64,000 nucleotides of DNA from Yponomeuta sedellus (lineage: Eukaryota; Arthropoda; Insecta; Lepidoptera; Yponomeutidae). Made by a program: the position numbers and the translations under genes. This document shows positions 32,536-43,574 of the stretch, one piece after another. The stretch lies in the NCBI GenBank assembly GCA_934045075.1, contig OW203722.1, positions 5,637,264 through 5,701,263 on the forward strand. The letters are read 5' to 3'. Each line of letters starts with the position of its first letter. Position 1 is the first letter of the stretch. Below the pieces are notes generated by a model that did no database searches, had not been told where the DNA came from, and worked only from the letters and a program-made list of their open reading frames with translations.

Positions 32536-32650
32536 ATCTATCGGTTGTTTTGAAGAGATCGCTCTAAGCAATAAGACTGGCAATTGTATAACATTCCTTA
32601 CATTTAAGAAATCATGGTTGTATTCTTTTTTCTGGCTGTGCAATAAATGT
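32536..32650 (+). repeat. Retroposon 3' end (family H)
   Basis: GAAGAGATCGCTCTAAGCA, ATAAGACTGGCAATTG, T-rich stretch, CTGTGCAATAAATG. Confidence 0.6.
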
Positions 32651-32754
32651 TTATATTCGAAACTGGTCGAAGTGCAGGTGATAGTTGCCAATTGAAAAAC
32701 AATTTGTACTTTAAGATAAGTCTCAGTGTAAACCGTTTTTTAAGCCAATAAAGT

Positions 32755-33114
32755 TATACGTTATCAACCTTTGTACGCCCCCACTGCTGGGGCACAGGTC
32801 TCTTCCTGCATCGCAGGAAGGTTAGGCCATACTGTGGAGTATGGCCTATCACTAACACGGGGGCCAAGTCCGGGTTGGTGGAGGATTGTAATGGGTAGAC
32901 AGTGGCGGGCCTTACTGTCAGAAGCCGCCCATAAGGCCTCTGACATGGCTTAACGACTGCCGTTACATGACAGCCGGCACCAACGGCTTTACGTGCCTTT
33001 CGAAGCATGGAAGCGCTCGGAAAAATGGCACTAGCGGTAGTCACGGGACGCTCACCCATCGCGTACCTGTCCGCGCCTGTTGTTGCTTAACTCGGTTCAC
33101 CTAGGCCACGAGCG
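32755..33114 (-). mobile_element. 5S-derived SINE (family E) with 12-bp TSD
   Basis: AGCCAATAAAGT flanks it at 32743-32754 and 33115-33126. Head to tail on the minus strand. The 5S-like head at 33060-33110 is partly deleted. A duplicated GTGGAGTATGGCC lies inside the tail region. Confidence 0.85.
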
Positions 33115-33126
33115 AGCCAATAAAGT

Positions 33127-33679
33127 ATTAGTATTTATCTATTTACACATCTAATAATTGCCAAATAATAGAGTAGTTAGAAGACAAATTATGTAGTCTG
33201 TTACTGCAAAGCAAATGCAAACGGTCGGAAATCGAAGACAAACTCCAACGCGATGTGAGAATGCACTTTATGCATATTTAAATTTACAGTGTGATTTTGA
33301 AACCGTTGGCATATTTTGAGGGAATGTTCCTTTGAGTGCGTGATCAAAACTGTAAATTCAAATTTAAAGTAATAGTAACGTCAAGATTTTTTTTCTGTTA
33401 TGGTAATTTTTTATTAAGAGTCTGTCTTGCGATATGCGTAAACAAATGGAAAATATGCGCTAGTCCCACTGCTGATACGTTTAAGAAGCGGTTGAAAGAG
33501 CATTATCTATCTGTGTCATACATAACATTGAGTTACATAATTATGTTTATATCTATGTATAGTTTTATTTAATTTTTGTTAACTTTAAATTACGTAGTTT
33601 ATTTATTTCTTCCATAGATAGGAGGGTTGTTTAATATTTATCTAGTATACTTCGTATACATTATGTAGACCCGCTTTTT
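33127..33679. other. Unassigned
   Basis: No recognised features. The frame at 33336-33572 lacks motifs. Confidence 0.3.
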
Positions 33680-33800
33680 ACTGCTGCTCCGACTCTCTAA
33701 GGTTTGATGGAAGAAATCTCTTCCAGAGATAAGCTTGCCTTTGTACATGTCATTTTTATGTAATTTCTCGTTTCATTTTTTGTGTACAATAAAGTATTAT
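33680..33800 (+). repeat. Retroposon 3' end (family H), with 5' piece
   Basis: GCTCCGACTCTCTAAGGTTT, then CTCTTCCAGAGATAAGC, and GTGTACAATAAAG. It shows the non-inverted version of the sequence that forms the hairpin at 2246-2291. Confidence 0.65.
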
Positions 33801-33971
33801 AATAATCATTAAGGAGCCTCATTTTTTTCGTTTATTTTTACTTTTCGTCTATATATTTCGTTGTATTCTTGTTTACGCTCGTTTTTCTAAGATTAATCCT
33901 TTGCATAACATTATTATAACTGTCAAAAAGTCAATAAAGTAATGGAAAAAAATACCATTGATAACATTATA

Positions 33972-34090
33972 AAGTAATAATGGGTGAGTCGCCCATTGGC
34001 TCAATTGGTAGAGCGCTGGCACGGATAGCCAGAGGTTGCGGGTTCGAATCCCGGCATGGGTGAAATTTTTAGCCTCTAAATAGGTTTTTA
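33972..34090 (+). mobile_element. Family D element, simple form, 9-bp TSD
   Basis: AACATTATA at 33963-33971 and 34091-34099. It contains the complete tRNA-like segment (about 33988-34062) and tail but no inverted half, so both simple and snap-back forms retropose. Confidence 0.75.
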
Positions 34091-34099
34091 AACATTATA

Positions 34100-34639
34100 T
34101 AAACTTAAAAAACATTTTAAAATAATACTTTTTCATTTCATTTCGGCTTTTTCATTCAATTCTATACGTTTTTTTGTAAGCTGTATGCATCTAAACGTTA
34201 TTTCTCAAGATAAAACAAATATCGATAAACGCTTCTTAATATTATTATAAGCCGTTACGTGTAAGTTGGACGTCTTTGTTTCAACCCGATTAAAACATAT
34301 TTGAGTGCAAATTCCCCAACGTAGCCTGTTTGACTGTCCACTAAAGGTAGGTCAGGGTCGGGACTTTATTTCATTTTATATTGTTTTTGGACCGAATCGA
34401 AATGTTTTCGTTTGGTCGCGGTATCTTTACACTAGACGATAATACGAGTAATTTTCAGTCAGTGCCTGTCCCATGAGCTTTCCACGCGCGGCACGGTTTA
34501 ATTATTAATATGGGTAAATAATACAAACAAATACATACACCGAGATTAAAATATTATTATCCAAATAGATAAATGCGAATGCGATGAAGTGAGAAAAGTT
34601 TGTCAGGACCATGGCAAATGGAAAACCCTGTGAGGGTAA
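34100..34639. other. Unassigned
   Basis: AT-rich, no recognised repeats. Confidence 0.3.
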
Positions 34640-34752
34640 TACTACAACACAAGTCACGCGTTTTTTGTCGCAAGAATGTCAAAATTTAACAGTTAATGTA
34701 CTGGAAAGTCGCGCGTTTTGACATTGGAAGGGGCGACTAAACTCGTCGTACT
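34640..34752. mobile_element. MITE with TACTACGA-type termini, copy 2
   Basis: TACTACAACACAAGTCACGC and (reverse) TAGTACGACGAGTTTAGTCG are inverted. Same layout as 25717-25828. Confidence 0.7.
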
Positions 34753-35000
34753 ACCCAATTTGACGTTCGATTGCACCTTTGGAGTTTAAATACAATAAAC
34801 AGTCTTTATATTTCGGGAAATCTCGAAAAACACTGCAAGACTCTATTCCTAAACTATTTATCCGGCAATTTCGACTCGAATTTTGACAAGTTTTTAAAAG
34901 TTGATGTAGCTTCAGTAAAATCTTAAATTGTACAGCACCTGTTCGACAATATGTCGGGCTCGGTATGCTTGTTTGCGTTTTGTTATGTATGTGTGTGTCA

Positions 35001-35150
35001 GTATTTCTTAATGATTCGCGATACTCATAAATAGTTATATATTTAACGGTTCTAATCGCGAATCCCTATCATGACGTTAGGAAGTAATTACGTTTTACCA
35101 AATAAATAATCGCGATTAGACTCGTTTATTATGTAACTATGTATGTGTGT
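35001..35150. mobile_element. MITE (TCGCGATTA arms), copy 1
   Basis: The arm at 35030-35061 pairs with 35109-35142 (ACTATGT ... TCTAATCGCGA), with ATGATTCGCGATACTC just outside. Relatives at 36556-36660 and 43575-43880. Non-coding. Confidence 0.6.
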
Positions 35151-36555
35151 ATCGTTGTCGTATCATCTAATGTAAAAGTCGCCAGCGCACGAACGTTTAG
35201 TTCTTTGGCAGCTTTCCAACTAAACGGATCGCCCCATACGATTTAAGATTGTGCTCGCTTGCTGCATTGTACCAAAATTATGTCGATGTCGCGTCGCCAA
35301 TATTTCTTCTTTCTTATCGCCGTTTTGTGCATAATACTATATTTTGCTACACTATTTTTATTGAGAGGTCTTTAGCAAAGTGAATCATGTGCAAGAAAGT
35401 TAGTAGCCTTTTAGGGTTACATATGCAGTTTATAAGCGTCAGATGGAACTCGAAGGCACAGGCTGATAACAATTCTCTCTGAGAGAGAAAGAGAGAGAGA
35501 GAGTGAATGAATGTCTACCGTTGATTGGTTATTTTAGGCGCTAAACTACGAATATAAATTGACCCGAGACACGCAGGTGTCATTACGATATTTTCTTCCG
35601 CAGTTTTGCAAGTAGTACCTATTGCTGTCACACCTTCACAATTCTTAATATCTTAGAAATAACGTCAGTGGTGCATGCTGGTATTGGATTGTGAACATTT
35701 GAACAAAACAACACTTTCCGACTTTGAGGGTGCATGATACTTCGGTAATATGAAAGTAGCTTTCCGTGATCAAATATAAAATTATCAAATCGGTTAGTGG
35801 TTAGTGAAATTTATTATTAAGTACCCTTTCATTCAAACACTTTCTGTGGCGTAAAAATAGGAATACTACTTTTGCAAAAAAAGCCGTCACGCTTTATGAT
35901 TTTCTATCCCATTATTTATTAGCAAAGACAGATCACATCTTGTTATAAGATACATTTTAAAACCCGTGAGGAGTCTTTGAAAGAGTTTCTATCCGAAATT
36001 AAGGTATGTAGCCCGACATCAGAGCTCAAAAGCATTTTCTACTCGTATACTGCCGTATTTGATCAAAGTTCTGCAACGTTGTCATAAATCGATAAACATT
36101 ATCATACTGTTACTCCCATCTATTCATCTTCCGCCATTCCTTTGGCATTCACGATTCTTTTTATTGAATCTCCCCAAAGTTTACGGACAGAATTGTAATA
36201 TTCAATATTCATTCTTGCTAATTCTTAAGTCGGATTATGCCGCTAGTACAACAGATGTCCGACGAAATTAAATTTGATACCGCCCTCGTTTTACTTTCCT
36301 TTAATTTTATAACGTTTGAAGGTTGCTCCCGTTCTGAAATAGGAAGACGCGAAAGTCAATACTAAGCTTGAAATTAAAACAGAGCTACATTGCGTTGTTT
36401 GGTTAGCTTCAAAGCTTGGTTAGTTAATGCCTCATGATTCTGAAGTAGTCTTACAATCGGTCTCAATCTCTCAGGCACTGCAGGGTCCAAGAAGTTCCTT
36501 CACCTTGTATCGATGAAGATGGTGGACGCTAAGTTATAAATTATCTCATGATCGA
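35151..36555. other. Unassigned; (GA)n at 35484-35502
   Basis: Repeat-poor stretch. The open frame at 36059-36271 is hydrophobic at its start but has no recognisable family. I see no splice pattern that joins it to anything. Confidence 0.35.
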
Positions 36556-36660
36556 ATTTCTTAATGATTCGCGATACCCATACATAGTTATATAAATACT
36601 AAATAATCAATTATCTAAGAAATAATCGCGATTATACCCGTTTAATATATAATTGTTAAG
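36556..36660. mobile_element. MITE (TCGCGATTA arms), copy 2
   Basis: TTAATGATTCGCGATACCC, CATAGTTATATAAA and, inverted, TTTAATATATAATTG with AATAATCGCGATTATACC. Shorter than copy 1. Confidence 0.55.
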
Positions 36661-36774
36661 CAATCCCGTTTACCCACCATCGTATATAATATAATTGTTG
36701 TTCGTTATTTTTTATGTAATTTCAAGCAAATGTGTGATTTTTATAATTTTGGCAATTTGAAGCAAAGCAAACAC

Positions 36775-36910
36775 TCAGTTTTCTCACGATATTTTTCTGC
36801 AAAGTTAGCGAGTGATATTGCTACTATTACTTCACAAATCTGCATAACTACGAAACAAACTCATTGGTACATGCCAGGATTCGAACTTACGGCCATGCAA
36901 TATCTCATGA
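36775..36910 (-). repeat. Degenerate tRNA-derived SINE (family A relative)
   Basis: TTCTCACGATATTTTTCTGC and AGCGAGTGATATTGC match the body. GCCAGGATTCGAACTTACGG is a minus-strand T-arm-like remnant. Confidence 0.55.
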
Positions 36911-36928
36911 TGTTAATCTTTTTTATGC

Positions 36929-37000
36929 CACACCTGGCAATAAAGTGGCTTTTTCCGCACGCGCAGCGTGCGGAAAAAGCCGCTTTCTGGCCAAGTGTAG
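36929..37000. other. Long hairpin with a perfect 16-bp core
   Basis: 36947-36962 (GGCTTTTTCCGCACGC) is the exact complement of 36966-36981 around a GCA loop. Weaker pairing extends the stem outward (CACACCTGGC with GGCCAAGTGTAG) to about 30 bp. It could be a tiny fold-back element or, less likely, a small-RNA precursor. Confidence 0.8.
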
Positions 37001-37279
37001 ACATAAAAAGATGTACACAACACGGGAGGTAATAAAGAAAGCTCTCGATCGCATATTTACGTCCCTCGCTTGCAGCTCGGGCCGCAAATTTCTGCGATCT
37101 CGGCCTTTCTTTGTATTACCACCCTAGTTGTGTAATGTACCTACTATTATGTTCTGTGATGTTAATGCAAAGGCTGAAATGTTTTTTTGTAAACGGCAGA
37201 GAGTATCGGTAGAACACTGACCGCACATCCGAGAGGTACTGCATTCTTTTTTACTGTATCAATCTTTTTGTTCACGTGT

Positions 37280-37345
37280 GTAAATATGTAATAGCAATAC
37301 CGCTCGCTAAAAGTGAAGGAAAACATGGTGAGGAACCACGATGAT
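37280..37345 (+). repeat. Fragment of SINE (family A)
   Basis: AATAGCAATACCGCTCGC then AAAGTGAAGGAAAACATGG. About 65 bp, directly upstream of a family B SINE. Confidence 0.55.
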
Positions 37346-37389
37346 GAAACAACGACTTGCAATGATTTCAGAATATTTACGTTTGTAAT

Positions 37390-37650
37390 TACGGCCTCGG
37401 TGGCGCAGCGGCTTGGCACGCTGACTGTAAAACCGAAGGTCTCGGGTTCGATCCCCGGCCGGGTCAAACTAGGAAACGAACGTTTCTAGCTTGTTTCGGG
37501 TCTTGGATGTTATCTATGTATTTATTGTATTAAATCTATCGTCGAGTTAGCACCTATAACACAAGTCATTTAGTTGTACTTAGTATAGGGCTAACGAGAT
37601 CTGTGTAATAATTCCATGAATATTTATATTTATATAATAATGTGTGTTTT
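37390..37650 (+). repeat. tRNA-derived SINE (family B)
   Basis: Head GGTGGCGCAGCGGCTTGGC and GGGTTCGATCCCCGG (A- and B-box-like), then CTAGCTTGTTTCGGGTCTTG, ATCTATCGTCGAGTTAGCAC and TAGGGCTAACGAGATCTG, ending in TATTTA repeats. The anticodon region is degenerate. Other copies at 44557 and 57276. Confidence 0.8.
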
Positions 37651-38224
37651 CCTTACAATGCAAATGGGGGCGTTTTAGAGACTCACCCGAGGGGAGTTTT
37701 ACTTCTTAATATTGTTTTACTCAGTATAAATATACTGTTCAACTATGTAATAGTACGATAATAGTTGTTTACTTGATCCTATTAGTAGTCTGGTTACCAA
37801 TCGTATTCTTATGGTAATAACCTTAACTCGCGCAATTTGATCATCTTTGCGAGAAATATCTATTTAATTTTCGTGGGTTATCGCTAAAATGACAATATAC
37901 TTCTGTTGCTTAGTAGACGGCGAAAAACAGCTATAATACTGCTTAAGTGTGCTAAACTCGAGGACCCGGGTGGAGACCGATTATGTGGTTTACACATTAT
38001 GATTTGTTTATTCTATCGATGTTCAAGAGAATTGCTAGAGCCTGTGTGTTAATATTGATAGGACTAAATTACCACTCGTGCCTACCGCGGATTGGCAATT
38101 TCAAGCGCTGAGGTATTTAAATACGATTAAAAGATTACTTTTTATAATTCCTTTTTTTTAAAAACTTGCGTTTAAAAAAACAAAGGCGTGGCGCGCGTGT
38201 CGTTGTCAACTTGTCGTTTGCTAC
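37651..38224. other. Unassigned, with a family A scrap at 38075-38110
   Basis: TGCCTACCGCGGATTGGC is shared with 19150 and 49815. Otherwise unrecognised. Confidence 0.35.
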
Positions 38225-38552
38225 GTAAGTAGTTAAAGCGCACTATCTTCTCCCTGCATGTCGGGTGTTTTTTTTTGGTGCGACACATGCAGGGTAGTGT
38301 TATACTGACAGTGTGCACATCCGTTCGCTACTATTGTGCGAACGAACGGAAACATAAGTTTTTACAACTCAGCTAATCAGTAAACATAAGTAGTTATGAT
38401 TACAGCAATTACAGAAATCAAATTAACAACTGCTTAATGTAGTTTGATTACTGTAGTTAACTACATGTAACCATAACTACATGTAGTTAACTACTCTTAA
38501 TCGCAGTTACTTATTAGATTACAAAAAAAGAGTTAACTACGCCCACCAGTGC
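38225..38552. repeat. Palindrome-rich stretch
   Basis: CCCTGCATGTCG and CGACACATGCAGGG form a hairpin (38250-38300). CCGTTCG and CGAACGAACGG form another. At 38453-38469 and 38478-38494 a perfect 17-bp inverted pair (GTAGTTAACTACATGTA) surrounds an 8-base loop, and the arm itself contains the palindrome GTAGTTAACTAC. It probably comprises small inverted-repeat elements. Confidence 0.7.
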
Positions 38553-38660
38553 CCGCGTGGGGATTATTGGCATTACCCCCCAATGATGGCACAACCTTGC
38601 CCTCAATAGGGGAGGGCTATGTCCAGCAGTGGACTAATATAGCCTGAAGAAGAAGAAGAC
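38553..38660 (+). repeat. LINE 3' end (family F)
   Basis: GCGTGGGGATTATTGGC, CAATGATGGCACAACC, GGGAGGGCTATGTCCAGCAG and a (GAA)n tail. Confidence 0.7.
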
Positions 38661-39087
38661 TTAGATATATTATGTAGTTCAGTGAAATCAAATGATTTGG
38701 GCTTTCTGCGCCAATATTGTGTTTCGAAGGCCGCCGACGCCCGCCCGAACGGTTCCGTTTTATCTTTCGAGACGATCTGATGTAAATTCAATTTGGCTAA
38801 TCCGGGCTGCCTTGATGATGAGGCACGGCATGGTTGTTGAATAGTAAAACACTCAGGCTGAAGATTCTAAGTACGAGTAGGTGATGGGCCTTGGCAATAG
38901 TGGCGTATGATTGGCACTACAACTTCGCTGTTCGGGTCGGTTGGACTTTCAGTGTCGAGCTTCACAAAACTTCAACTCATAGTCTATTTTGACGATTGCG
39001 TAGCAGTGTCTACTTGTTATTCTGCAAGTTAAATGACTTTTCAATGTACATCGATTGTCTTAGAATAACATTAATTCTATTAAAGTA

Positions 39088-39259
39088 CTAGCTGACACAG
39101 CGAACTTCGTAACGCCTACCATCGATTCTTCATTTTTTCTCTCTGTAAGAACCATCCTCGTACTTCAAGAAATGAGCAAATACAATGAGCAAAATCGATT
39201 CAGCTGCTCTCGAGATTTGCGCTTACCAACACATTTAGCGATTCAATTTAAATTATAGA
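39088..39259 (-). mobile_element. Non-autonomous Helitron, copy 1
   Basis: Read on the minus strand it begins TCTATAAT after an A and ends GTCAGCTAG before a T: the TC...CTRR ends and A/T target typical of Helitrons. 172 bp, with TAAGCGCAAATCTCGAGAG inside. A 173-bp relative lies at 54739-54911. Confidence 0.7.
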
Positions 39260-39385
39260 TAATGAAACAATCCTCTGTCTGTAGAGCGTGCACTACACAA
39301 CTCGCAAAGTTGGTCATAATTAGACGAAGCAAAATGTTCAATTTACCGTATTTACCATCACATAATTAGGCCCCTGTGCACAGTA

Positions 39386-39914
39386 AATAAAATAAAATAA
39401 AAAAGCCTTTAATTCATCCATAAATAAATCAGTTAGGTACATAAAAATATTAATTTCAATATTATTATTTCATGCATTTAAATACTATTAATTTGATTAT
39501 AAAGTTTATTAATTAATTATTATTTGTTAACATTATTTATGGAAGTCGCCTCCTCGGCGTAGGCCTCCCCCTGTTTCCTCCACTCTTCTCTGTCTCTGGC
39601 TTGCTTTCTCCAGTTTGGACTACATCTCTGCTTGAAAATATCTTCCCATCTTCGCCTTGGTTTTCCCACTTTTCTTTTCCCATCTCGGGGATACCAGTCA
39701 GTCACCTTTTTCGCCCATCTGTTGTTATCCATTCTACATACATGTCCTGCCCATTTCCATTTTAGTTCTCTGATTCTTGTTACAATGTCTGTTATTTTAG
39801 TTCTTTTTCGTATTGACTCGTTGGTATTTTTGTCGGATAGTTTAATGTTTAGCATGCTTCTCTCCATTTTTCTCTGATTCATGGCAAGTCTCCTCTCGTC
39901 CTCTTTTCTTAGAG
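39386..39914 (-). mobile_element. Young 5'-truncated LINE insertion with 14-bp TSD
   Basis: CCCTGTGCACAGTA is repeated at 39372-39385 and 39915-39928. The minus strand carries an uninterrupted C-terminal coding segment (39520 to the 5' edge) and a 3' UTR ending in an (AATAA)n-type tail beside the left TSD. The perfect duplication and open frame point to a recent event. Confidence 0.88.
39520..39912 (-). CDS. LINE endonuclease/reverse transcriptase, C-terminal fragment
   Basis: About 130 residues without a stop: ERRLAMNQRKMERSMLNIKL, ITDIVTRIRELKWKWAGHVC, RMDNNRWAKKVTDWYPRDGK, VGKPRRRWEDIF, then W....RDREEW and a terminal stop. This is the conserved end of an insect RTE-like reverse transcriptase protein. 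The KWKWAGHVCR, W.PRDGKR and GKPRRRW motifs are diagnostic. The fragment lacks the endonuclease and catalytic RT core and has no promoter of its own. Confidence 0.8.
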   Translation of the reverse strand, partial: LRKEDERRLAMNQRKMERSMLNIKLSDKNTNESIRKRTKITDIVTRIRELKWKWAGHVCRMDNNRWAKKVTDWYPRDGKRKVGKPRRRWEDIFKQRCSPNWRKQARDREEWRKQGEAYAEEATSINNVNK

Positions 39915-39928
39915 CCCTGTGCACAGTA

Positions 39929-41574
39929 CATACATAAAAACATATTTTTAAAACCCCGACTCCAGTTAGCTTTTTGCCTTTAGCAGGCGAAACAGTATTT
40001 TATTACTTAATTTCATTTAAGCTTCATTAACTCATGTTTATTTTAGTTATATTAAATTATGTTACTGAGAAGAAATCTTAATAAAATAATTTGACTACTT
40101 CTATAGCTGGGTTTAAAATATTAAACATGAAAATGCTTGGGAAAAGTCTGAAGTTGTCAGTAAAAATCTAAATATGGAAGAAAAAAGTTATCAAAGCCAA
40201 ACAACTAAGGAAGTACAGAAATTAACTAAAATAGAGCATCCAATCGATTCAACGTCGTTTGTTTAGTTTACTTAATGAGACAAGTTTAATTTTGGTTGTA
40301 TCAAATTATTTTATTAAGGAAATGTACTTCAGTTAATAAGGTTTAGTCTGAAAAAAAATGTTGTTTCAATTCACATGTAAGTTAGTTACAAAATTGGTAA
40401 ATCAGAATATTAATTCCATTAAATCAGAACACTTCTTAAATTCATAAAATTAAGATATTATTGTCCAGTATAAATAACATACATATCGCATTAGGCTAAG
40501 CCTGTAAATAAATAAAGGCAGACGGCATCTGGTGTACCGCCCTATTAAAAGAATGTTTTGTGGTTATATTTTCCCAACTTTAGTGTTTCGCAACTCGCTC
40601 TTTTATCAGTTATTCAAATATTTTTTGAAAGTAGGGGGAAGAAAAAAAGAAAATAAATAAATCGCAATTTACAAGCAGAAACGGAACGCCATCGATTGTT
40701 TTAAATCTTTCAAGAAAAAAAAACAATAACTGTCATGTCAAAGTGAAAATCAGTTGGGAACACAGATTAAAAGACTCGATTAAAAGGTTGGGAACCTGAC
40801 ATTGGCAGAATCCTAGGGGGTGCCATAAACAAAGAATTGAATTGAATTATTTGAATTTCACAATTGCAGAAACGTGAAACTCTATTTACTAGCTATTTTA
40901 TGTCGTGTATCCGACTGTTTATTTTTATATATATGTACGTGTGTATATTAGAAAGATTTTGTTTTAATTATTTGTGTAAGTATTTATCTCTAACAGTCAA
41001 GCAAACGGGGTCGTTACATAACCTCCAAACTTCTAAAAAAAAATGAACTTTACTCATAACTCCCAACTTTATGAAAAAAATAAAATAAATGCTACACATT
41101 CTTACTCGTATATAACGATCTATTAAATGTAAATATTTCATGTTTCAACACGACATTTTGTAGGTGTACTAGACTTCCACTGAAGCCTGCCATTCCCCTT
41201 TAACAACTTCTATCGTGACGTAAAATTTATTAAACTTCAAAATGCGTGAGAGTAAAAATCCAACTATGGTAGACTAAAATTATTGAAACCAAATAATTGA
41301 GTACAGCAATCAACCAAAATAGGGCCTCCAATCGATCCAACCTCCTTCCTTCCCCAAATGCCGAGGGCATTTTTTTATTTGAGCGATTAAGAGCACTCGT
41401 TATGACTATTCAGGCGGTCGAGACGTGACCAGAATCTAGCAAATAAACTTAGAACCCTTTAGCATAAAATAATAACCATAGAATGTTAACTAGGCAACCT
41501 GGTGCAAACGCGTTGATTGAAAGATCGAAGGTAGCGAATATGACATTTCAACAAGGTTTTCTTCCAAAAGCTTA
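39929..41574. other. Unassigned
   Basis: AT-rich, largely repeat-poor by eye. A frame at 40864-41046 is not convincing. Confidence 0.3.
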
Positions 41575-41780
41575 AGGATTGCCATTACATGACAGTCGGC
41601 CTCAGCAGCTCAGCGTGCCTAGCGAAGTATGGAAGAGCTCGGAAAAATTGCCTCTAGCAGTAGTCCATATTCCATCCATAATCCAATGGTCCATTACTCA
41701 TCCATTACCTGACCTCGCCTATTGGTGCTTGATCTAATTGATTGAGGCCAATCATTCGCTTCTAGCGCTTCAACGAGCGC
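41575..41780 (-). repeat. 5S-derived SINE (family E), diverged
   Basis: TTGCCATTACATGACAGTCG, then GCGTGCCTAGCGAAGTATGG, CTCTAGCAGTAGTCC, and a head with CGAGCGCTTCG. The 5S-like part is heavily changed, so this is an old copy. Confidence 0.6.
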
Positions 41781-43017
41781 TTCGTTGTCGTTCGTTTGTA
41801 ATTTTGCAGCTAAATAACTGCAACTCTCAGGAAACAAAGGTTACTTACGTGTCAAGTAAGTTTTATGTTCCAAGAATTACAGTTATTATGCTTCTCCAGG
41901 ACGTAGTATAGGCGACAGCAGGTCAACCTTCCATCCAACCATTTTTGTTGCTCAGTCAATATGCAAGTTACTTTGAATTGATTAAAATCGACGTGTACAA
42001 AGCTCGATGTGCTGTCGATTGTACATAATAATACCATATTTGAAATATTTTTATCCAAAAAGACTCGTTGTTGAGTCGTAGGTAAGGACTGCAAAGAAAA
42101 ATAGAGGTTGAGGCATTTCTTTCAACTAGGCACAATATAATAACGATAAAACACAGACACTCATTGTAGGCCTACGCTTGGATACTGATATATGATAAAC
42201 TTGGGCTATGATATAGTATTCAGAAAAAAGCCACACAAACATAGAAATACACCGTAGACAGGGTCTTTTTGGGTAAAAAACGGCGGCCTCCTGTAGGATC
42301 AACCCACACGTCAAAGGTGTTTTAAGTCAAAGTTCTTGAAGCTCTCTCTAGTAGTCTCATTATCATCTCGGGTCTTTACATACTTTACGGACGATTTAAG
42401 CAACTCTTGGAATGATTAAAAAGTCCGATTCGAAAGCGGCATCGCATACATGTATTACACATAATGGAAGAGACCGGAGACGGTATGGATTAGGTGCCTC
42501 CTGGGTTTCCTTTTGTCTGCCAGTAACAAAAAATATATTTAGTTCCAGGTCTCCCGGCACTCTGGTAGTCTAATAGTACTGAGGTTACCACCTATCGTTA
42601 GCATTTAGTGTCTTCTGGATCACCTTTCGCTGAATGGGCCTCGGGACCGCAATTTGGACCGACCTTCGGCCTCTAAAAGCAAATTGTGAAAAATTGCGTT
42701 ACGCCCATATCAAAGGCACCGTCTACCTCTTAAATTTTTTGTATGTACATTGTTACAAGAAACGGGAGAGATACAGAATATTGTCACGAAAACTAAATTA
42801 CAATTAAAAACACACTGCTAGTTTGACTACCTCGCTGAGTATTCCATACCGCCACAAAACACTGCCCGAGAAAATTTAAGCTTCACACCACACGAATGTT
42901 TCTAGAGTTTTTCCTATAAATTAGGTGTAGTGAATAACATTATGCAGTTACAATTTTCCATCACGTAGGAATTCGATTTAGTTGGGACATCAATAATTAT
43001 AAAGATAAAAAGTAAAT
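41781..43017. other. Unassigned
   Basis: Short frames at 41852-42094 and 42126-42314 (minus) show no known motif. The second has a hydrophobic middle but no supporting signal. Confidence 0.3.
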
Positions 43018-43250
43018 CCTCTGACATGGCTCAACATGACTGCCATTACATGACAGCCGACACCAACGGCTTAACGTACCTTGTGAAGTGTGGTGGTGCT
43101 CGGAAAAAAATGCCTCTAGCGGTAGTCACGGGATGGTCACCCACCTAGCAACTGACCGCGCCCGCTGTTGCTAAGCTGACCTGCTTGTTGCTAAAATAAC
43201 CCAAGTGATTGATTCCTATCGCTAAGTTCCATTAGGCCACGAGCGCTTTA
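43018..43250 (-). repeat. 5S-derived SINE (family E), head and middle
   Basis: CTGACATGGCTCAAC to AGGCCACGAGCGCTT. The usual tail is missing here, which is the opposite of 5' truncation. Confidence 0.7.
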
Positions 43251-43262
43251 ATATGTTTTCAA

Positions 43263-43529
43263 GTTTAAAAACCTATTTAGAGGCTAAAAATTCCACCCAT
43301 GTCGGGATTCGAACCCGCGACCTCTGGCTATCCGTGCCAGCGCTCTATCCAACTGAGCTAATGGGCGACTCACCGGCATCAGTGAAATTTCGAACCTCTT
43401 TACTCTATTCTGTGTATTACGTACAGGCAGCGACATCTGGCTGAAGGAGATTGCATTACTTACAGACCCGACTACCTACTTTGCAGTTAGGTTTTAACAT
43501 CGGAATGATATCGCTGTACCCACATGATG
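43263..43529 (-). mobile_element. Family D element, full simple form, 10-bp TSD
   Basis: ATGTTTTCAA at 43253-43262 and 43530-43539. It defines the ~267-bp unit: leader from CATGTGGGTACAGCG, a segment with AATACACAGAATAGAG, the tRNA-like region (about 43292-43367) and the AGCCTCTAAATAGG tail. It inserted next to a family E head. Confidence 0.82.
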
Positions 43530-43574
43530 ATGTTTTCAATGTATGCTTTAAATATTTAATTACAAATTAATGTA

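Noticed and set aside
36929..37000. microRNA gene
   Set aside because: The terminal loop is only three bases and there is no expression evidence. Reported only as a hairpin.
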